From NCBI GenBank assembly GCA_964544885.1, contig CAZJDX010000001.1, positions 180,198-244,197 of the forward strand: 64,000 nucleotides of DNA. Direction: 5' to 3'. Below, in pieces: positions 43,128-51,941 of the stretch; positions within the stretch are counted from its first letter, which is position 1, and each line of letters begins with the position of its first letter. The notes under the pieces are model-generated. The model saw only the letters and a list, made by a program, of their open reading frames with translations, was not told the DNA's origin and made no database searches. Origin of the DNA: QQVM01 sp964544885. GTDB lineage: Bacteria; Bacteroidota; Bacteroidia; AKYH767-A; 2013-40CM-41-45. The position numbers and the translations under genes were made by a program.

Positions 43128-45593
43128 TTAATCGATTAGGAATCGTGAACTGATACTTTCATCATCGGTATTCAGTCTTACGATATAAATTCCTTTAGGA
43201 AGATTGGCATCTTTCACAGGGAAATTCATGGTATGAGGCCCTTCCTGATCTTCAAATTCATTCCCCATGGAATAAACCACACGACCGGTAAGATCAGTTA
43301 CGTCTATACGGACACGAGAGGCCTTCTTCAGGTTATAAGATATGGTCGCATCATCGATGATGGGATTCGGGAATACGAGCACTGAATTCACAATTGGCAC
43401 CGCTTCATTGAAATCTTCTTCAATAACCAAAGGTGTTCTCAGTGTAGTAGATTTTTGAATTGTGAACTGATCCCAGATAGTACCGGACGAGGTGAGGAAC
43501 TTTGTATCAAGCCGGTCTCCATTCACATCAATAACAAGAGATCCGTAGTAGGATACCGTTGACGCATACATAGCATTGTGCGGCCAGCCGGAAGAGGTTC
43601 CTTCGCGTACACCTGAAACGCCACAGACAGTATACACGGTTCCGTAATTTGATTTGGTGTACGGAGCTGGAAAGATCCCGCTTCCTGAATTCACTGCCAT
43701 GGTCGAGGCATTAAAAGTGGATTCAAGTCCGTAATGCCCTCTTATCATCATCGATCTTTCATACGAATGAGAATGTCCGGATAAAACAAGATCCACTTTG
43801 AAACTCTCCAGTATGGGAACAATATTGGTACGCATTCCCACCAGTTCGCTGCTCTGATCAGAATTATGAGAACCCTTTGAGTATGGAGGATGATGGAAAT
43901 AAACGATGGTCCAGCGTTGTGTATTGGCAGCCAGATCCGCTCTCAGCCAGTTTGCCATCGCTCCAGTGGAAGATCTGAAGGATGCGTCATTGGATTCAAG
44001 ACAAACAAAATGAATGTTGGCATAATTGAACGAATAATATGCTTCCGTTCCGCTGGGTAGACCCCCCGCTTCCCCTTGCTTCGGCATGGTAAAATTATCG
44101 AAGAAGGGTCCCGATTGATTTGCCGCACTGGCAGAATGAAGATCATGATTTCCGGAAGTCGGCCAGGTCACCCACTTCTTGAACTGGGTTGGATACTTAT
44201 TAAAGACTTTCGACTGATACTCGGAATCCGTACCGTCACTGTACGCATTATCCCCCAGCCACAACCATACATTGGTATGCGTATTACCTGTATAACTCTC
44301 ATAGGAGTCTCTTACCTGTGTTTGCCCTGAACTTCCGGTTCCAAAATCTCCTATCGCCCAAATTCTTACGGGCACTACCGAACCGGGAACAGGATTTGTG
44401 ATGAAATAGTTATCGGCATCCCCCTGCAGCACCGTTGAAGAAGACCCGACAGAATAATAATACTTCGTGTTCGGAGCGAGTCCTACAAGCTTTACTTCGT
44501 GTTCGGTCTTTACAGTAGTAACTGTTGTTGTATAGGAAAGATTATTTACGCTCGTTCCATATCTCACACGGGAATCGCTGGCAACGTTGGAGCGCCAGCG
44601 TATAACTATACTGTTATGTGTTGAAAGCTGAAGATATGGTCCTCTGCTGAGCGAAAGATTGCCATTGGCTGTTTGAAAAATTCCGGATGCCGACCAGGCA
44701 CCTAATCCGGAGGCGCAATTGGTTTGAACCTGGAATTCGTACCAGGTCTGCGGTAAAAGGTTGGTGATCGTCTTTGACACCGAGGTGCTTGGAACTGTGG
44801 TCCAATTGCCGGAGTACCTCACCGCGTAACGTACATTGTATCCTATCGCGCCGCTTACTCCCCTCCATCCAACGGTAGCAGAAACGGGCCCAATGGATCC
44901 TGAAGAAAAGTATGCCACATCAGGCACCCCGCAAGTACCGGAAAGAGTAGTGAAATTATTCAACACACTGTATCCCTGAACAGGGGCGCTTGCACAAATA
45001 CATCGCACCCACCAGTCGTATTGCGTTGATGGAGTAAGCCCGTTGATCGTTACCGAGTTCTGACTGCCGGGAACTTTTACCCAAACGTAATTGGTTGTAT
45101 TCTTTACCGCATATCGTACCATGAAGGTGTCAGCATTGACCAAAGGATTCCACGACAAGGTCACAGAGTTGGTGCTTATTCCGCTGGACAGAGTTTTATT
45201 CGGTACAACACAGGAAACCGGGGTATTCAATGTTGTAAATACTGCAGGTACCGGCTGATATGCTCCTGACAATCCGCCATTACAGTACGTGTGTACCTGC
45301 CAGAAATAAGTTGTATTGGGATACAAGCCGGTGATCGAGACATTGGTAGCAGTTCCCGGATAAACCATTTTATAGTAATACAAAGGAACGCCGCTTTCAT
45401 AATATCTGACAATAAAGCTGTCTGATGTGGTTGCATTCCAGCCGAAACGCGCGCTTGTATTGGTTATGTTTGTAGTTGTCAAACCACCAGGTATTAAACA
45501 CTGCGCTCTTGATTCCGGAAAAGACCCTGCAAGCAGCGATAAAAAAAATAAAATAAAAACTGGAGTCTGTTTGAATAAATAGTGTGTTTTCAT
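43128..45593 (-). CDS. T9SS-sorted purple-acid-phosphatase-like protein with Fn3 repeats (copy 2)
   Basis: The 821-residue protein has the same layout as its tandem paralogue: signal peptide (about 5-30), Fn3-like repeats starting CLIPG, CVVPN and CGVPD, then the N-domain RGPYLQLSTHNSIVIRWRSN. The metallophosphoesterase blocks are AIGDFG, LWLGDNAYSDG, SGNHDLHS, YFHHPPYS and LSGHSHSYERS. It ends in a T9SS type A domain (VFPNPIIDDATISYN, LPKGIYIVRL). All catalytic ligands are present in both copies, so both are probably active. Long stretches are identical or conservative between the two, while the linker after the catalytic domain and the Fn3 surfaces differ. It is an exported enzyme on unknown phosphoesters. 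Confidence 0.92.
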   Translation of the reverse strand: MKTHYLFKQTPVFILFFLSLLAGSFPESRAQCLIPGGLTTTNITNTSARFGWNATTSDSFIVRYYESGVPLYYYKMVYPGTATNVSITGLYPNTTYFWQVHTYCNGGLSGAYQPVPAVFTTLNTPVSCVVPNKTLSSGISTNSVTLSWNPLVNADTFMVRYAVKNTTNYVWVKVPGSQNSVTINGLTPSTQYDWWVRCICASAPVQGYSVLNNFTTLSGTCGVPDVAYFSSGSIGPVSATVGWRGVSGAIGYNVRYAVRYSGNWTTVPSTSVSKTITNLLPQTWYEFQVQTNCASGLGAWSASGIFQTANGNLSLSRGPYLQLSTHNSIVIRWRSNVASDSRVRYGTSVNNLSYTTTVTTVKTEHEVKLVGLAPNTKYYYSVGSSSTVLQGDADNYFITNPVPGSVVPVRIWAIGDFGTGSSGQTQVRDSYESYTGNTHTNVWLWLGDNAYSDGTDSEYQSKVFNKYPTQFKKWVTWPTSGNHDLHSASAANQSGPFFDNFTMPKQGEAGGLPSGTEAYYSFNYANIHFVCLESNDASFRSSTGAMANWLRADLAANTQRWTIVYFHHPPYSKGSHNSDQSSELVGMRTNIVPILESFKVDLVLSGHSHSYERSMMIRGHYGLESTFNASTMAVNSGSGIFPAPYTKSNYGTVYTVCGVSGVREGTSSGWPHNAMYASTVSYYGSLVIDVNGDRLDTKFLTSSGTIWDQFTIQKSTTLRTPLVIEEDFNEAVPIVNSVLVFPNPIIDDATISYNLKKASRVRIDVTDLTGRVVYSMGNEFEDQEGPHTMNFPVKDANLPKGIYIVRLNTDDESISSRFLID

Positions 45594-45731
45594 TGTCTGG
45601 TCCTTTCTGTATTATCCGCCCTGAATTCGGTTTACGAATATATGAAAAAACCCAATATTTACAAGTGTTTTAAGTCATATCCGGTATTTCACCTTAACTC
45701 CAGAATTAGTACAGATTGTATTCGAAATTGA

Positions 45732-48700
45732 TCATTGACCAGATGAAATCTGTAGAAGTCCCCCTTTTGAGTTTGCGGAAAATTCCGGAGCGTACATATT
45801 TTGGATCGTCGTGAGACCTCCGGAAAAGCTTCCGGACTGAAAAGCACGCAGGGAATATTCAAAAACATAGGTGCCTTTTGGCAAAAAGTCAATGAAGAAA
45901 TCTGTGGATGCGTCTCTTGTACTTTCATAATACCCCAGTCCATCCTGCCACTTGTAAGATGAGAGTACATTCACCGGTTCAAGTCCCGCGGCACGCTGAT
46001 CTTTCATGTGGAGGTATTCCATATCCCTGTCGCTGCGCAACTCTATACGCACAATTACCTTATCACCAGTGACAAGTGGCGTATTGTCTGTTATCCTCTC
46101 TGTCACCGCTCCTGCAGGACCATACCTCTCGACAAACAAGTCTTTGCGGACAGAGATCGCTGAATTTTGAGATGCGCTGATCTTGTCAAGGTCTTCAAAA
46201 TATTGCCAGTACATGGCTCCCCAGGAAATCCTTGTTTCTGTTGTATCGCTTTCTGAGGCAAGTGGTCTGACCTGAATTCTGCCCATATCATTCCTGATCT
46301 CTTCCTGATTCCAGCTATAACTGAAAGATCCGCTTCCAGCTTCCTGATTCAGACTCTTGTCATTCGTATTAAAATTCCGGCCGTTCACGGAAATCTCATA
46401 AATATTTTCTCTTCCTGTCAGGTTTGCACCACCCATCAGCATGGCGTAACATGCCATAGCGGTGGCCTTCGTTGATCTCCAGTTCCTTGTTTGCTTTTGT
46501 TTAAGTAACCAGATCTTCATCTCTTCGGCTGAACTTTCATCCTTTCCGGCTTCGGTGAAAGCCTCTATCAATAATGATTGTGTTTCAACCGGAGCATCAG
46601 ACCAGAAATACCCGCCTGAATTATTTTTCCAATACATTCCCATTTCATCCGATCGTATTGCGCTTTCTCGTAGTGACATGATAATCTTTCCGGCGAGTTC
46701 CTTGTTCCCTGCCCTGTAACTCACCAAAGAGATCATGCCCTTACCATATTCTTTGTATTGTGTCCAATGCTTCGATGCCTGCTTCAAAAAATATTCATGG
46801 TGTTTCGAATTGCCATCCTTGACGAAACCGGGTCTGTCGAAACTCATCATGTACAAATAATGCAGCTGAATCATGCCCGGAATGTATTTTTCCAGATCCA
46901 CACTGTCTCTTATGAGCTTGTTGTATTCATCCCTTGCCTGACTATCCAGCCATTCAATTGCCGCCTGTATCATAGGGGCAGTCTTTTCCCGGACATCCCC
47001 CGTCAACACCTGCAGATGTAAAAGTTGAAGTATCCCTGTTACGATATGCTGGGTAATAAAACGGTCTCCTCTCATTCCGTCAAACCAAGGCCATGAACCG
47101 TCCGGATTCTGCATTTTTCTTAACTGCATCATAGCCGTACTCTGCTCAACACTCATCCTGTTGATATCAAACAGCAATGCCACTCTTTCTTTTCGTTCTT
47201 TCTCATCTTTTGCGTCGAGTACCCATGGCGTCTCGGCCAGTATGACCGATTTCAGATCATGGTTCTTCTCCAGTTTCGACATAAAACTTTCCGGACTCAG
47301 AGTTCTCAGGTTATTAAAAACCTGCCTGATCTCCGGTGTTGAATTGGCTATATGCGTTGCCAGGCTGTTCGCATAGAATCGTGAAAAGGTTTGTTCAGAA
47401 CACTGGTAAGGATACTCCATCAAATAAGGTAATGCCTGTACAATTGTCCATACCGGATTAGAGACAAATTCAAGTCTGAGGCGATGGTGCCTGAGGCTTG
47501 AAGAAACATTGTTCGTCAGCTTTGTCATTTCAAAATTACGCATTGTTCCACCTCTGGTCCACAACGGCAATGATTCAATTACCAGTTGCCTGTTACTTAA
47601 TACGGGCAGCAAATGCTCTTCGCCGTCCGAATGTGAATCCGTTTTGGCTGAAACCTGCATGATCACTGCCGGAATATTGTCCGGCACCTGAAATGTCCAG
47701 CGAACACTGCTGCTTCCGCCTTTCACTATGGAAAAATGCTTTACATTGGAGAGGTTACCAAACAGCGTGTCAAGATTCCTCATTGTTATGGCATCCAGAA
47801 AATGAAGTTTCGCGGTTCCCCGCTTATCCACATCCATCAGGCTGTTGATTTTACATGAAACCGTCAGGGTATCACCTTCACGAAGAAACCGGGTGAAATT
47901 CGGAGTGATCATGAGCTCCTTACTCGTGACCAACTCCTTCTCTTCATATACATATTTAAGGTCTTTGGTATGCGCGAATAACTGTAATTTCCATTTCGTA
48001 AGCGCCTCAGGGCTATTGAATGTGATGCTGTAAGTTCCATCTTCATCCGCCATCAATTGAGGAAAGAAAAAAGCCGTCTCAGACAGATTCTTCCTGATCT
48101 GTACAGCTTGAGAATTTTCTGCTCCGGATCCGGCTGACATATCAACCGCCTGCCTGTTTTCTCCATCAGCAACCATGTCCTTGGCCGCCATTACAACTCC
48201 TCTGGCTGCTGCCTTTCCTGAAACTAAAGGTATCGACTCCGTTTCATACAATACCGGAAGAATCGACCCGTATCCCTCATAACCAAACCAGTTCAGTTGA
48301 TCATAAACCCGTGGCGGATAATCCTGAAACTCCACAAAACGCAAGGTGTGAATATTTGAATGTGCCAGGGTGAAGGTGTGTGGATTCAGGCTCAATGAAG
48401 GATAATTACCTCTGTAGAAACCGGTTCTCCACTCATGCTTTCTGAACACATCAAGTGAAGCATCATACATGGATAGCAACATCTCCGCCATTGCTTTTCC
48501 TCCGCTCTTGTCGCTGAGTTTCAATTTCCACTTTTCCGGCGAACCGGGATCAAGGGTGTTTCTGAAAGTCTCATAGCTTACCACAAGCTCCTTGTTATCC
48601 CAGGGAACTTTCATTACAATGGTTTCCCTGTAAAATCTGTTATCTTTTACAAAATTTATGTGTACAGAAAAATTTCCACGATACTCTTCCAGTACAGGAA

Positions 48701-51700
48701 TTCTGATGATCTTCTGTTCAGCATTCAATGTGATCCATTTCCTTGATACTATTTTTTGATCTGATTCGGTCTCCAGCAATACCTGTACATCCGTCATCGC
48801 GCTGCTGATAAGTACTCTGTTTTCCTCTCCGGGTCTTGCGTCATCCTTCAACGCCCTTATCCAGCTAATCTGTTTCCTCGGAAATCTCTTTTCCGCTTCA
48901 TTATACACAGTAAAGTAGTGCATGAGCTTAACATTTTCGCCAAAAGAGTCCGTCGCACTTCCCTCCAGCAGATAAAATCCGGATTCCATGGCACCGGATA
49001 ATTCACAAATGGAATCCGTTCCTGTATTAATCTCCTTTGACCAGATCTCCTCATCTTTGTCCCATGTTAAAAAATTATCCTCATCCTTGTATACATCCAG
49101 AGGAAACAGTGCTTTGTATTCCCTCTGCGTATAGATGAATTTATCTGTCTTTGGCCACTCTCTTTTTCTTGTTACTCCTTGCGGCTCCCCTATCCTGAAA
49201 ATTTTCAGACCCACACCGGATGCAATCTTAGTCCCTGAAAAGTTCCTGGCATGAATTTTAAATTTGCTTGTCGAGGCGCCGTCGATCGCATCCGGTAAGT
49301 CTGTGTTAAGCTCCATGGAAGTATATCCTGCTGACAATACGGTTTCAGTACTTCTTGTTTCCTGATTAACATCGGTGATGTCGGCAATAATCTTATAATT
49401 AAAAACAGGATCGTACTTCCTTTCAATGCTTTGGTCCGGTATTGCGGTAAAACGGACACGGAACGTACCGGAGGAATCTGTAGTTGTTTCCCCGCTTAAA
49501 ATTTCCTGTTCCGGTAAGGATGGAAAGACAGACCGGAACCAATAGCACCAGGGGGGCATTCGTGTCATCCTTGTTACTCTGTACCTTACTTTTGCTCCGT
49601 CAATGGGAAATCCTGAAAATGAATTCGCGCTGCCTCGGATCTCAATTTCATCACCGGCGCGAATGAATCCTTCGGGCGGCAGGAATCTGCATTCGAATTT
49701 CGGTCTCTTATACTCTTCCACACTGATGCTCACCGAACCCCGTTCATCACTGATCCTCATCACTCCGTTCAGTATACCCTGCGGAATGGTGAACACACCC
49801 TGTACCGTTCCAAAATCATTGCTTTGTAATTTTAATTCGGAGATCAGCTGGTTGTTAACATCAAAAAACTTTACCGTTGTATTCCGCATGGCCTCAACAT
49901 GAGGAATTCCATCAGCAATGGAAAGCAAGAGGGCTTTGAAAAATACCGTTTGCCCGGGTCGGTAAACAGAACGATCCGTAAAGAACACCGTCCGGTTGAT
50001 CTTCACAGCGGACTGATCAGGTATAATATATTGATAAAAATTCTCCCTGGAGAAAAGTGTATCGCTGCCCTTGACAAGTCTTAAACGGAAGTTCCTGTCT
50101 TCCTTGTCCAACTGCGTGATCCTGAAACTCCCTTCCTTATCGCTCGAATAACTTGCCGCAATTTTTTCCGTGTACCCGGCAACTGACCGGTTGTACCTGC
50201 TTACCAGCACATCCGCGTTCACTCCTTCCAGGGCTTTGCCGCTCACTCTGTCAAGCACGAAAAATTCATTCACCCCATTCCGGAGGCGGCGGCTCATCAG
50301 ACTCATATTGGTGATCCTGATGGATCCATGTGCAATGACACTTTTTTCAAAAGAAAAATCCGGATTGTCACTCATGAGCAGTATATAGCGTCCGTTCTTC
50401 AATGAAGGTATTGCTGCTTCAAGACTATGATGCTGCATGTCCGGATCTTCCGGCAACAGTACTGACCATGCTTCCAGCGGCGACTGATCAAGGATCAATT
50501 TAACAAACTGATCTCCATACAGCTCTTCTCTTGCAATGGACTGACTGATGTCCGGAATAATCCTGAAATGAATCGTCTTCACATTTTTATAGGAGATCCT
50601 GGCTCTGAACAGGCTTCCGGCAGGATTATATTCTTCAGTAATGAAAGAAAGAGCTGATTGTTCAATGCTCTTCCTCAGATTCGCGGCATACACGGCGCCG
50701 CGTGTCCCCGGATGTGTCTGAATTGCACTGTCACAATAATTCATTGCCTTTACCAGATCCCATTTGTAATGTTCATTTTCCCCTTCCTGAAATAAATTTC
50801 CTTTCTGTTCATAAAAGGCAGCCAGCCTGAAATAAATTTCCGCACTCAGGGGACTCTCTCTATGCTTTATTACAATCCGGTGAAGGAGTGATTCATACAA
50901 AGAGTCCTTATGCTCATGACTCATGTTCTGATAGACAAAATCTATTCGTTTAAGATCGGCATCAATAAATGCTCCCGGATCCTTATCTGACGCATGTAAA
51001 TTCAATATTTCCCTGAGTAGCAGAATAGCCTTGTACTTAAAGGAGGCAGTATCGGATGTCTTTATAACAAGATTGAGAAACTCACCGGCTTCCGCCAGGA
51101 AGCTGACATCGTTCATGCTGAAATTCTCCGCCGGCATGGTAAGACCGGATTCTGTATTCATATAAAAATCGATCGCCCTGTGCGCCAGAAAATCATACAA
51201 AGTGGGGCGGAATTTTCTGGCCTCTTCCGGACTTCCGGCAAGGATCACGTCATCGAAAAGATTTACCGGAATGCTTTTACTGATTGCAGCCTTACTCAAG
51301 GAGGCATCATAATGACTCATGCATTTGTTGCTGATTTTTTGAAGGTCCCAGGTTGAGATGTCTCCATTAGTCACACTGGTTGTCTTTGACCGGCTGTGAA
51401 AACGATGCCTGTTCAACTCGTAATATCTCCAGTATAATTCAGCAAGCAATGAATGAAGCACAGGCTTTTGTGGGTACTCCGCTTTTGCGGTTTCCTCTTC
51501 AAGCAGGTATATATTCTTAATGAGCGGGTCTTCGTTCAGATGATCTTCCAGTTTGAGCCGGTATATCAGCGCTTTCAGAAGCTGTGAAGGATTCTTCTCT
51601 GCATCAGCCAGCTTGTAAATATCTTCTGCAACAGTCAGCGCTCTTCTTTCAAGTCCTTCGGAGATGAGCGAGTCAACTTTCAACCATAGTTCAGTATATT

Positions 51701-51803
51701 TTTTACTCGCGGCGACAGAAAGTTTATCCCCTGCATTGCTCATGCCAGGTTGAAAAATCAGAATGAGGATGAGATAAAATATTCCGGTGCTTAGTTTCAT
51801 CAT
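45732..51803 (-). CDS. Alpha-2-macroglobulin family protein with CxEQ thioester motif
   Basis: The 2023-residue exported protein has a signal peptide (MMKLSTGIFYLILILIFQPGM) and an N-terminal helical, TPR-like region (about 30-390). Macroglobulin beta-domains follow, with the MG2-type hallmark FTDRSVYRPGQTVFFKALLL near 610. A second MG block (KWKLQLFAHTKDLKYVYEEK) precedes the helical thioester domain (about 1440-1760). YPYQCSEQTFSRFYANSLA near residue 1466 keeps Cys and Gln of CxEQ, so a thioester could form. There is no lipobox and no T9SS sorting domain. Family members trap proteases and may protect the cell envelope. No PBP1C partner, common in Proteobacteria, is nearby. Confidence 0.9.
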   Translation of the reverse strand: MMKLSTGIFYLILILIFQPGMSNAGDKLSVAASKKYTELWLKVDSLISEGLERRALTVAEDIYKLADAEKNPSQLLKALIYRLKLEDHLNEDPLIKNIYLLEEETAKAEYPQKPVLHSLLAELYWRYYELNRHRFHSRSKTTSVTNGDISTWDLQKISNKCMSHYDASLSKAAISKSIPVNLFDDVILAGSPEEARKFRPTLYDFLAHRAIDFYMNTESGLTMPAENFSMNDVSFLAEAGEFLNLVIKTSDTASFKYKAILLLREILNLHASDKDPGAFIDADLKRIDFVYQNMSHEHKDSLYESLLHRIVIKHRESPLSAEIYFRLAAFYEQKGNLFQEGENEHYKWDLVKAMNYCDSAIQTHPGTRGAVYAANLRKSIEQSALSFITEEYNPAGSLFRARISYKNVKTIHFRIIPDISQSIAREELYGDQFVKLILDQSPLEAWSVLLPEDPDMQHHSLEAAIPSLKNGRYILLMSDNPDFSFEKSVIAHGSIRITNMSLMSRRLRNGVNEFFVLDRVSGKALEGVNADVLVSRYNRSVAGYTEKIAASYSSDKEGSFRITQLDKEDRNFRLRLVKGSDTLFSRENFYQYIIPDQSAVKINRTVFFTDRSVYRPGQTVFFKALLLSIADGIPHVEAMRNTTVKFFDVNNQLISELKLQSNDFGTVQGVFTIPQGILNGVMRISDERGSVSISVEEYKRPKFECRFLPPEGFIRAGDEIEIRGSANSFSGFPIDGAKVRYRVTRMTRMPPWCYWFRSVFPSLPEQEILSGETTTDSSGTFRVRFTAIPDQSIERKYDPVFNYKIIADITDVNQETRSTETVLSAGYTSMELNTDLPDAIDGASTSKFKIHARNFSGTKIASGVGLKIFRIGEPQGVTRKREWPKTDKFIYTQREYKALFPLDVYKDEDNFLTWDKDEEIWSKEINTGTDSICELSGAMESGFYLLEGSATDSFGENVKLMHYFTVYNEAEKRFPRKQISWIRALKDDARPGEENRVLISSAMTDVQVLLETESDQKIVSRKWITLNAEQKIIRIPVLEEYRGNFSVHINFVKDNRFYRETIVMKVPWDNKELVVSYETFRNTLDPGSPEKWKLKLSDKSGGKAMAEMLLSMYDASLDVFRKHEWRTGFYRGNYPSLSLNPHTFTLAHSNIHTLRFVEFQDYPPRVYDQLNWFGYEGYGSILPVLYETESIPLVSGKAAARGVVMAAKDMVADGENRQAVDMSAGSGAENSQAVQIRKNLSETAFFFPQLMADEDGTYSITFNSPEALTKWKLQLFAHTKDLKYVYEEKELVTSKELMITPNFTRFLREGDTLTVSCKINSLMDVDKRGTAKLHFLDAITMRNLDTLFGNLSNVKHFSIVKGGSSSVRWTFQVPDNIPAVIMQVSAKTDSHSDGEEHLLPVLSNRQLVIESLPLWTRGGTMRNFEMTKLTNNVSSSLRHHRLRLEFVSNPVWTIVQALPYLMEYPYQCSEQTFSRFYANSLATHIANSTPEIRQVFNNLRTLSPESFMSKLEKNHDLKSVILAETPWVLDAKDEKERKERVALLFDINRMSVEQSTAMMQLRKMQNPDGSWPWFDGMRGDRFITQHIVTGILQLLHLQVLTGDVREKTAPMIQAAIEWLDSQARDEYNKLIRDSVDLEKYIPGMIQLHYLYMMSFDRPGFVKDGNSKHHEYFLKQASKHWTQYKEYGKGMISLVSYRAGNKELAGKIIMSLRESAIRSDEMGMYWKNNSGGYFWSDAPVETQSLLIEAFTEAGKDESSAEEMKIWLLKQKQTRNWRSTKATAMACYAMLMGGANLTGRENIYEISVNGRNFNTNDKSLNQEAGSGSFSYSWNQEEIRNDMGRIQVRPLASESDTTETRISWGAMYWQYFEDLDKISASQNSAISVRKDLFVERYGPAGAVTERITDNTPLVTGDKVIVRIELRSDRDMEYLHMKDQRAAGLEPVNVLSSYKWQDGLGYYESTRDASTDFFIDFLPKGTYVFEYSLRAFQSGSFSGGLTTIQNMYAPEFSANSKGGLLQISSGQ

Positions 51804-51893
51804 GAGAATCGGATTAAAACAGGGTATTAAACCTAATGGGTAAAATTACAAATCTGCAGCCTGTGACAGATGCGCTTACTGCAATAATTCCAT

Positions 51894-51925
51894 AAAAAAA
51901 AGCTCTGCCGTTGCGACAGAGCTTT
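51894..51925 (-). terminator. Rho-independent terminator of the CotH/LTD gene
   Basis: On the minus strand a 9-bp perfect stem (AAAGCTCTG / CAGAGCTTT, nine-base loop) ends in a run of eight T residues. It starts 17 bases after the stop codon of the 1637-residue gene, so that gene is transcribed separately from the alpha-2-macroglobulin gene. Confidence 0.85.
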
Positions 51926-51941
51926 ACATGAATTTCCGCTC

